From WHSP01 sp964424945 (GTDB taxonomy: Bacteria; Gemmatimonadota; Gemmatimonadetes; Longimicrobiales; Longimicrobiaceae), in assembly GCA_964424945.1 (NCBI GenBank), contig CAYRLB010000102.1, positions 1 through 8,815 on the forward strand: a DNA stretch of 8,815 nt, written 5' to 3'. Position 1 is the stretch's first letter, and each line of letters opens with the position of its first letter. The notes under the pieces were generated by a model. That model was not told where the DNA came from. It worked only from the letters and a program-made list of their open reading frames with translations, and ran no database searches. The position numbers and the translations under genes were made by a program. This document shows, one piece after another, positions 1 to 4,272 of the stretch.

Positions 1-70
1 ACGCGGCGCCCGCCCCCCAGACTGAGAGAACGAGCGCCACCCAGAGAGCGATCTCCCCGATCTGCGTCAC
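1..70 (-). CDS. ccmF: CcmF-like cytochrome c haem lyase subunit, N-terminal fragment (runs off window)
   Basis: Only the first 23 codons are inside the window. They start at a GTG that overlaps the ccmE stop codon in the tetranucleotide GTGA, so translation is probably coupled to ccmE, and no separate ribosome binding site is visible. The peptide begins MTQIGEIALW and continues as a hydrophobic segment rich in Val, Leu, Ala and Trp. This matches the short polar start followed by a first membrane helix that is usual in CcmF, the large polytopic inner-membrane protein that moves haem from CcmE to apocytochrome c. The assignment rests mainly on position, since ccmF commonly follows ccmE in System I clusters, and on this hydrophobic start. 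The WWD domain and haem-binding histidines would lie outside the window. Another Ccm membrane protein is possible. Confidence 0.6.
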   Translation of the reverse strand, partial: MTQIGEIALWVALVLSVWGAGAA

Positions 71-510
71 GACTGTACCGGTTGCGCGGTATCGAAATAG
101 TCGTCTTCGGCGGCTTCATACCTCGAGCCGCACTTCGTCAGCACCGTGGTAGCCTCGAAAACACCGGACTCCGCGAAAACCCCCTCGACCACCACGTCCG
201 CACTCTCCTTGAATGTCTCGGGGAGGGGACCCTGGTAGGTGACCGGGAAGCTGACTTCGGGGTTCTCGATGTCGATCACGTCGAACTGAAGCTCGAGCGT
301 CCGCGGGTCATAGGTGACGGATCCGTCCGCCACCCGACCCCCGACCTTGAGCCCGTTGTCCCGATAGCTCGGGTCGTCGGCGACCTTGACGAGAAGTTCG
401 GCCGGGGTGTGATAATACACCGCCGCATCACTGATCCCGGTCCACATCAGATACCCGACGAGACCGATAACCGCGGCACCACCGAACAGAAACTTACGCT
501 GCTTCTTCAA
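67..510 (-). CDS. ccmE: Cytochrome c maturation haem chaperone CcmE, CxxxY type
   Basis: CcmE is a membrane-anchored periplasmic chaperone that binds haem covalently and hands it to CcmF for attachment to apocytochromes. The product is 147 aa, usual for the family. A basic start (MKKQRK) precedes one membrane helix at about residues 7-24. A soluble beta-barrel (OB-fold) domain follows, with family landmarks such as LKVGGRV at 54-60 and YQGPLPETFKE at 92-102. The haem-attachment loop reads TKCGSRYE, placing Cys127 and Tyr131 in a CxxxY motif where E. coli has HxxxY. Cys-type CcmE is known from archaea and Desulfovibrio. I chose the TTG start at 510 because a perfect AGGAGG lies 5 bp upstream and the product then begins like other CcmE proteins. 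A longer ATG-initiated reading from 618 adds 36 residues with no family resemblance. The stop overlaps the start of the next gene. Confidence 0.92.
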   Translation of the reverse strand: MKKQRKFLFGGAAVIGLVGYLMWTGISDAAVYYHTPAELLVKVADDPSYRDNGLKVGGRVADGSVTYDPRTLELQFDVIDIENPEVSFPVTYQGPLPETFKESADVVVEGVFAESGVFEATTVLTKCGSRYEAAEDDYFDTAQPVQS

Positions 511-515
511 ACGGT

Positions 516-521
516 CCTCCT
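516..521 (-). promoter_or_regulatory. Ribosome binding site that fixes the ccmE TTG start
   Basis: The minus strand reads AGGAGG followed by ACCGT and then TTG. This is a full Shine-Dalgarno match at 5 bp spacing, the strongest in the window, and it supports a non-ATG start for ccmE. No in-frame ATG lies between this site and the conserved membrane anchor. Confidence 0.8.
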
Positions 522-548
522 GGACGAAGGGGCGACAACCGAACCTCG

Positions 549-577
549 AATATACCACTCCGGAAGATCCCACAAAA
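549..577 (-). promoter_or_regulatory. Weak promoter candidate upstream of ccmE
   Basis: On the minus strand, TATATT (549-554) matches a sigma-70 -10 hexamer at five of six positions. It stands out as a short AT-rich patch in GC-rich DNA. The hexamer at the right distance upstream, TTTTGT (572-577) with a 17-bp spacer, is a poor -35. If used, transcription would start about 30 bp before the ccmE start codon and separate ccmEF expression from panD. This rests on pattern matching only. Confidence 0.3.
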
Positions 578-659
578 GTCCGCCGGACACACCTGCACGA
601 GCCTGCCATCCGGAACACCCGGAAAGCACGCCAGTCGCGATTCCAGCTGTCGACGCCCC

Positions 660-680
660 GCGCCCTGCCAGGCAGTGCGC
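660..680 (-). terminator. Hairpin just downstream of panD, possible weak or Rho-dependent terminator
   Basis: Positions 660-680 form GCGC-C-CTGCC-A-GGCAG-T-GCGC, a nearly perfect inverted repeat with one central base and one mismatch. It begins 10 bp after the panD stop codon. No T-run follows it on the minus strand, so it is not a classical intrinsic terminator. It may act as a 3'-end stabiliser, a pause site or a poor terminator. Confidence 0.4.
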
Positions 681-690
681 GGGAAGCGAC

Positions 691-1083
691 TCAGGCAAAG
701 GGATCCCTGATGTCGATGGACAGCAGCTCCTCCTTCGGGAGCCAGCGCACGAACGAGTTCTCCTCATCGACGAGAATCATCTTCGGTTCGATGACCTCAT
801 CCGTCATCACGAAGGCAACAATGATGATGCGGTCGCCTGCCGTGAAGTGATGCGCAGCCGCCCCATTGACGATGATGTCCCCCGAGTTCTCAGGAAGGGG
901 GATTGCATACGTCTCGATCCGGGCCCCGTTCGCAAGGTTCCAGACCGACACCTTTTCACCCGTCACCAGGTCCGCGAGCTTCATCAGCCCCGCGTCGATA
1001 CCGATGCTGCCGATATAATTGAGATCCGCGCCGGTCACGATGCCGTGATGGATCTTGGACTTGCAGATTTGTCTGAGCTGCAT
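691..1083 (-). CDS. panD: Aspartate 1-decarboxylase (pyruvoyl-dependent)
   Basis: PanD decarboxylates L-aspartate to beta-alanine, the half of pantothenate that leads to coenzyme A. It is a cytosolic homotetramer made as a proenzyme that cleaves itself before a serine and turns that serine into the pyruvoyl cofactor. Here the cleavage site is YIGSIGID, between Gly25 and Ser26. The other active-site landmarks are present: Lys10 near the start, Trp48-Asn49, Arg55, Thr58-Tyr59 in GARIETYAI, and NGAAAH at 73-78. The length is 130 aa, close to the 126 of E. coli. I chose the ATG at 1083 because the product then begins like other PanD proteins (MQLRQICKSKIHHG). A moderate GGAAG lies 8 bp upstream. 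An in-frame ATG at 1152 would add 23 unrelated residues. No panB or panC is adjacent, so the gene is separated from the rest of its pathway. Confidence 0.96.
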   Translation of the reverse strand: MQLRQICKSKIHHGIVTGADLNYIGSIGIDAGLMKLADLVTGEKVSVWNLANGARIETYAIPLPENSGDIIVNGAAAHHFTAGDRIIIVAFVMTDEVIEPKMILVDEENSFVRWLPKEELLSIDIRDPFA

Positions 1084-1103
1084 TCTCGACACTTCCAGTG
1101 ATA

Positions 1104-1173
1104 AGGCCCACCGCGGGGCCTCGCCCGACCTCGCGTCATGCGAGCCGGGCATTCAGCCACCCAGGAAGCTGAA
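1104..1173 (-). other. Three consecutive hairpins between the receptor gene and panD
   Basis: This 98-bp gap holds three inverted repeats. TTCAGC (1152-1157) pairs with GCTGAA (1168-1173). GCCCG/CTCGC pairs with GCGAG/CGGGC (1123-1150, loop GTCAT, small internal loop). AGGCCC (1104-1109) pairs with GGGCCT (1116-1121). On the minus strand the last is followed by TATCA, a weak T-rich end rather than a true T-run. Together they could terminate or attenuate transcription from the receptor gene into panD, or protect the receptor mRNA 3' end. The pairings are seen directly; the function is inferred. Confidence 0.4.
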
Positions 1174-1181
1174 AGTTAGCT

Positions 1182-3017
1182 CTACAGGGGGCGCAGTTCC
1201 AGACCAATCGTCACATTCCGGCCCGCTGCAGGGATCTGGCTGATGTCCAGATATCGGGTATCGGAGGCGTTCCGGACGTCGATGAAGACGCGCAGATCAC
1301 GGATCTGCACCGATCCCCGGCCATCCAGCGTGATGAATGCCTCCTCGCCGGATCTCCTGTCACGGGCAACGCGAAGCATCAGGTCGACAGCGCCGAACGA
1401 GCGATCCGCCGTAAGGCTGGCGAATTCGACCCGCGGCCGAAGGGCGTATTTCGACTCGAAGCCGGTCTCCGCGCTGGACCGGACGCTGAGCCAGTAGCCA
1501 TTCCATCGCAGACGCACTCCCGCGACATCCGCGATCTCCGCCTCGACTTCCGCGCCGCGAAAGCGCGCCTCGGCAACATTCCGGGTCCGCCAGATGGCTT
1601 CCGACCCGTCGTCGGGGCGCGCCCAGTCGATCAGGTCCGTCGCCTGCCGGAGAAACGCCGATGCAGACAGCCGGACCAGGGGCATCGGCCTCACCTCCAC
1701 CCCGACATCGGAAGACCACGCCCTCTCCGCGAAAAGATCCGCGCTCCCTTCGTTCGCCGGATCGCGGTAATACCGTTCCGTCCAGGTAGGCGATCTGAAG
1801 GCGCGCCCCACGGAGGCCCGCAGCAGAAGCCTGTCATCGGGAGACCAGGCCGCCGACGCGGATGGGTTCAGCTCCGTCGATCCCGAGGGTACATGGTCCG
1901 CCCTCAGCCCGACCGTCCCCGTAAGCCCGGAGGAGCGGAAAAGGGAAAGCTCCAGGGACCCGGCGGAGGTCATCTCGTGGTGGTCGCCCAGCGTCTCGCT
2001 ACGCACCTCGTCCCTGTACCCGTGCAGACCGGCAGCCAGATCCGCCCCTTCGGCGAGCGGGGCGCGAACGACGATGTCCCCGCCCAGGTGAAGTGTCGAA
2101 TGATGGTTGCGATATCGCCCCGGCTCGTCCCGATAGAGAATGAAGTCGTCCGAACTCCGACGAATGCGCAGGGATGGATCGATCCGGAAGACGCTCGCTG
2201 CGAACCGCCCGGCGAGAGAACCGGTGGTCGTACGGGTCGTCTCGAAGGAGGGATAGTCGCCATAAAAACCGCCTGCGCCGAACTTCCTCGCCACGTGCCC
2301 CAGATCGGCCGTCAGAGTGTTCCCACCCGCCACCGGCAGCATCGCGGCGAGTCGCCCGGAGCGCATGTCGAAGTCGGTTCCCGCGCGATGCCCGTCGGAG
2401 CGGTCCACACCCGCAGCAGCGTCGAGGACCACCGCGCCCACCTTCTGCCGCCGGCTCCCACTGATCGAATGGCGGCTGAACGACCCGGTGGTCGCCGTCA
2501 GCGCAGTCGCTTCACCCGTCTGCCGTGTCACGATGTTGACGACACCTCCCATCGCGTCACTGCCGTACAGCGAGGCACCAGGGCCGCGAAGGATTTCGAC
2601 ACGCTCGACCTGATCGAGGGGAACGGCGAGATTCAGGTTGAAGTGCCCCGTCTGCGCATCGCGCATGCGGACACCATCGACGAGAATCAGCACCTGCTCA
2701 AAGGATGATCCGCGGATCCCGACATCCGACAGCGCGGGGGAACGAGGCATAAGCTCGATGCCGAACCCGTATTCGAGAGCCTCGAGGAGGGTGGTGGCCG
2801 GCGCGGCAAGAAGAGCTTCCCGATCGACGACCGTCACCGCGCGGGTCGACGCATCCAGGGATTGCCCGTGCCGTGAGACAACCGTCACGCTGACGGTATC
2901 GAGAGGGATCGGCGCCTGCTGTGCCCGGGCAGGGAGCACTGCGAATATGGCAGCGATCGCCGACCAGGCGAATGTGCGGAGTCGACACAAAGCCCTCTCG
3001 GCGGGAAATGCTCGCAT
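1182..3017 (-). CDS. TonB-dependent outer-membrane receptor, BtuB-like size and plug
   Basis: This is a 22-strand-type outer-membrane transporter driven by TonB-ExbBD, probably importing a scarce ligand such as a cobamide, a metal chelate or another organic compound. The 611 residues include a signal peptide (about 1-32, ending ARA before Gln33) and a TonB-box-like DTVSVTV at 40-46. A plug domain follows at about 55-165, with VGIRGSSFEQVLILVDGVR (99-117), AQTGHFNLNL (121-130), VERVEILRGPGASLYGSDA and GGVVNIVTR. The rest is a barrel of about 440 residues with alternating strand patterns. Length and plug resemble BtuB (614 aa in E. coli), but I cannot name the substrate. No binding-protein, ABC transporter or TonB genes are nearby. 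The chain ends in Leu rather than the usual aromatic residue. The ATG at 3017 has no clear ribosome binding site. A TTG nine codons further in, preceded by GAGAGG, is an alternative that still leaves a full signal peptide. Confidence 0.9.
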   Translation of the reverse strand: MRAFPAERALCRLRTFAWSAIAAIFAVLPARAQQAPIPLDTVSVTVVSRHGQSLDASTRAVTVVDREALLAAPATTLLEALEYGFGIELMPRSPALSDVGIRGSSFEQVLILVDGVRMRDAQTGHFNLNLAVPLDQVERVEILRGPGASLYGSDAMGGVVNIVTRQTGEATALTATTGSFSRHSISGSRRQKVGAVVLDAAAGVDRSDGHRAGTDFDMRSGRLAAMLPVAGGNTLTADLGHVARKFGAGGFYGDYPSFETTRTTTGSLAGRFAASVFRIDPSLRIRRSSDDFILYRDEPGRYRNHHSTLHLGGDIVVRAPLAEGADLAAGLHGYRDEVRSETLGDHHEMTSAGSLELSLFRSSGLTGTVGLRADHVPSGSTELNPSASAAWSPDDRLLLRASVGRAFRSPTWTERYYRDPANEGSADLFAERAWSSDVGVEVRPMPLVRLSASAFLRQATDLIDWARPDDGSEAIWRTRNVAEARFRGAEVEAEIADVAGVRLRWNGYWLSVRSSAETGFESKYALRPRVEFASLTADRSFGAVDLMLRVARDRRSGEEAFITLDGRGSVQIRDLRVFIDVRNASDTRYLDISQIPAAGRNVTIGLELRPL

Positions 3018-3058
3018 TGCGACGGACTGGTGCGGGTTCTATGAACGGTCGACGCTAT

Positions 3059-3080
3059 CCGTGATCTGTCCGGATCACGG
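3059..3080 (-). promoter_or_regulatory. Perfect 8-bp inverted repeat in the leader of the TonB-dependent receptor
   Basis: CCGTGATC and GATCACGG flank a 6-base loop (TGTCCG on the plus strand), and the element ends 41 bp before the receptor ATG. It could be a regulator operator or an RNA hairpin near the translation start. No T-run follows on the minus strand, so it is not an obvious terminator. Confidence 0.45.
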
Positions 3081-3124
3081 CGGAGGAGCGTATGGAGGAT
3101 GAGGATGAACAGCAATGGTGAGAT

Positions 3125-3158
3125 GTCCGTTCGGGTGCAATGCACCCCCGAACCGGAC
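3125..3158 (-). promoter_or_regulatory. Long imperfect inverted repeat in the leader of the TonB-dependent receptor
   Basis: The left arm (3125-3139, GTCCGTTCGGGTGCA) is fully complementary to the right arm (3141-3158) except for three extra bases in the right arm. This gives 15 possible pairs around a single central base, with the core GGGTGCA-A-TGCACCC. It lies about 110 bp upstream of the receptor ATG and downstream of the cytochrome terminator, so it is probably part of the receptor's own promoter or 5' leader. I could not match it to a known riboswitch. Operator or leader RNA structure are both possible. Confidence 0.45.
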
Positions 3159-3233
3159 CCGCTGGTAGAACGCGGCGACGGCTGGACGGGCAGGGCACGT
3201 TGCCGGATCTCGAGACTGCTCCACCATCTCCAT

Positions 3234-3271
3234 GAAATAGGGGCGCGCCTCGGAAGGCGTGCCCCTATTTC
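3234..3271 (-). terminator. Strong stem-loop terminator after the cytochrome c gene, possibly bidirectional
   Basis: A 17-base arm (3234-3250, beginning GAAATAGGGGCG) pairs with 3255-3271 around the loop CGGA, with only one non-Watson-Crick position. The GC-rich core is flanked by AAATAG and CTATTT, giving a short U-rich tail on either strand. It starts 29 bp after the cytochrome stop codon and isolates that gene from the receptor downstream. The near-symmetry would allow it to work in both directions. Confidence 0.8.
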
Positions 3272-3300
3272 AGCAAGGCAGACGGTCGTCAGGGTCGACT

Positions 3301-3717
3301 TCAGTCCGATCTTGGCGGCGTCATCCGGATGCGCGCCAGCGCCGCACTCTCCGCCGGGAGCTCCCGCTGCCCTGCGGGGGCGCGGTTCAGGCTGAGCATG
3401 TAGGCGACGATGTCCGCGTACTCGCTCTCCTTCAGCTTACCGGGCGAATCCAGCGGCATCGACTGACGAATCCAATCATGGAGATCGTCCACCGGTCGAC
3501 CCGACCAGACATTCATGAAGCTCGGAGCCGACCACTCCGCCGCTGTGTGGCACGCCGCGCAGTTTGCCTCGACCAGCTTCTGACCTCGAAGTGCCTGAGC
3601 ACTCGTATAGACGCCATCCCAGATCGTTTGTGCGCCGGCCGATTGGGCCGAAGCGATACCGGGGAGAAAAGCCATCGCGAGAAGTGCGACTGCCATGCTA
3701 ACTGCCGTACGTTTCAT
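3301..3717 (-). CDS. Secreted mono-haem class I cytochrome c
   Basis: This is a small periplasmic electron carrier, or the cytochrome subunit of an unidentified dehydrogenase or oxidase. The 138 residues begin with a signal peptide (MKRTAVSMAVALLAMAFLPG, cut probably after ASA at residue 24). The CAACH haem-attachment site follows at 53-57, with Cys53, Cys56 and axial His57. Met87 in QSMPLDSPGKL is the likely second axial ligand. A C-terminal helix (YADIVAYMLSLNR, 100-112) packs against the haem in this fold. I chose the ATG at 3717 because GGAG lies 6 bp upstream. Two in-frame ATGs at 3729 and 3723 would only add MEMR or MR. The Ccm genes at the low-coordinate end of the window would mature it. 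No partner enzyme gene is adjacent, so the redox partner is unknown. The gene sits between two terminators and looks monocistronic. Confidence 0.9.
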   Translation of the reverse strand: MKRTAVSMAVALLAMAFLPGIASAQSAGAQTIWDGVYTSAQALRGQKLVEANCAACHTAAEWSAPSFMNVWSGRPVDDLHDWIRQSMPLDSPGKLKESEYADIVAYMLSLNRAPAGQRELPAESAALARIRMTPPRSD

Positions 3718-3723
3718 TCGCAT

Positions 3724-3727
3724 CTCC
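3724..3727 (-). promoter_or_regulatory. Ribosome binding site selecting the third in-frame ATG of the cytochrome gene
   Basis: The minus strand reads GGAG, then 6 bases, then ATG at 3717. The two upstream in-frame ATGs have at best a GGGA directly abutting the codon, too close for use, so this site favours the shorter product. Confidence 0.6.
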
Positions 3728-3753
3728 ATTCCCGGAAGGGGGGCGTGACGTGC

Positions 3754-3782
3754 TGTAGGTGAGGGCGAGGGATCCTCCTACA
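3754..3782 (-). promoter_or_regulatory. Hairpin in the 5' leader of the cytochrome c gene
   Basis: TGTAG (3754-3758) pairs with CTACA (3778-3782), and GAGG inside it pairs with CCTC after a 2-base bulge. That makes about nine pairs around a 9-base loop. It lies between the upstream operon's terminator and the cytochrome start codon, about 37 bp from the ATG. Its role is unknown; an operator or a translation-modulating RNA structure are possible. Confidence 0.3.
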
Positions 3783-3785
3783 CCC

Positions 3786-3811
3786 AAAAAAGGCCGGATG
3801 TTGCACCCGAC
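3786..3811 (-). terminator. Intrinsic terminator at the end of the glmS-dtd-maf-glpK operon
   Basis: On the minus strand an 8-bp stem GTCGGGTG/CATCCGGC (two G-T wobbles) with loop CAA is followed by C and six T residues. This is the classical arrangement of an intrinsic terminator. It lies about 135 bp after the DUF2279 stop codon and just before the cytochrome leader, marking the operon's end. Confidence 0.75.
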
Positions 3812-3820
3812 CAGGAAGAA

Positions 3821-3838
3821 ATTCGTAAACGTATGAAT
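3821..3838. promoter_or_regulatory. AT-rich 18-bp imperfect palindrome, possible operator
   Basis: ATTCGTAAACGTATGAAT agrees with its own reverse complement at 12 of 18 positions, with arms ATTCgTA and TAtGAAT. It is conspicuously AT-rich in GC-rich surroundings. It lies upstream of the terminator at 3786-3811 in the direction of transcription, between the DUF2279 gene and the cytochrome gene. A dimeric repressor site or promoter region is plausible. No clear -35/-10 pair could be assigned. Confidence 0.3.
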
Positions 3839-3945
3839 CGGGACCGACCCGGCGGCCCGGTCATCCAGGTACAGCACTGCGCATGCTGTCGTTGGGAGGA
3901 TTCGCCGGGAAGCTACCCGTGTCGGAAGGTAATTGCCCGATCTCG

Positions 3946-4272
3946 TCAGCGGGAGGCGTCCACGACCGCGGCGGCAGCGGCGATCCCGGCGATATCCCAG
4001 AGAATATCGCGATAGGAGAACATCCCCGTCGGGGTTCGACGATCGCTGATCTCCTTCGCGAAACCCGCCGTCGCCCCCACCCCTGCCCCGATGACCATGC
4101 TGGTTCGGGCATCGGCGCCGGCGAAGCGCGCGGCACTGGCCGAAACCGAAGTGATGACAAAGCTCGCGACGAAGTGCTTCATCTTGTCTTCTGCGAACCA
4201 CCTGTCGACGGGCGGCTGGGAGGGGGGCGGCGCTCCCACCTGAAGTGTAAGGGCAAGAAGAGGAGTGATCAT
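3946..4272 (-). CDS. DUF2279/YfiM-like small membrane or lipoprotein-family protein
   Basis: The molecular function is not known. The 108-residue product has a hydrophobic start (MITPLLALTLQVG), a proline-rich linker (14-21), then the pattern I associate with the YfiM/DUF2279 family. That pattern is Asp29-Lys30-x-x-His33-Phe in DKMKHF, a small-residue helix at 35-51, a glycine-rich helix with Lys73-Glu74 and Asp77 (FAKEISDRR), then SYRDILWDIAG (86-96) and a final alanine-rich helix. The charged residues between and within the helices suggest a membrane-embedded or membrane-associated active or binding site. There is no Cys near the start, so unlike YfiM it is not an obvious lipoprotein. The ATG at 4272 overlaps the glpK stop (ATGA), which implies translational coupling. 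An upstream in-frame ATG inside glpK adds 19 residues unlike the family. It is the last gene before the operon terminator. Confidence 0.72.
   Translation of the reverse strand: MITPLLALTLQVGAPPPSQPPVDRWFAEDKMKHFVASFVITSVSASAARFAGADARTSMVIGAGVGATAGFAKEISDRRTPTGMFSYRDILWDIAGIAAAAAVVDASR

Noticed and set aside
82..1101. A 339-codon open frame on the plus strand opposite ccmE and panD
   Set aside because: It runs antisense across two well-supported genes and the gap between them, shows no recognisable domain, and is the kind of long reverse frame common in GC-rich coding DNA.
1893..2708. A 271-codon open frame on the plus strand opposite the TonB-dependent receptor
   Set aside because: It is fully inside a receptor gene with clear family motifs, and the translation is rich in Arg and Pro without any domain pattern.
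3075..3233. A 52-codon minus-strand frame starting MEMVEQSRDP in the leader of the receptor
   Set aside because: It starts directly at the foot of the terminator with no ribosome binding site, has poor third-position GC bias, and is largely made of the inverted-repeat region. Leader structure explains it better.
3018..3233. Cobalamin riboswitch upstream of the BtuB-sized receptor
   Set aside because: The length would fit, but I could not find the conserved B12 box, the GCCACTG core or the GGGAA segment on the minus strand. A covariance-model search would decide.
3105..3395. A plus-strand frame preceded by GGAGG at good spacing
   Set aside because: The ribosome-site match is attractive, but the frame crosses the strong stem-loop at 3234-3271 and then runs antisense to the cytochrome gene, and its product resembles nothing I know.
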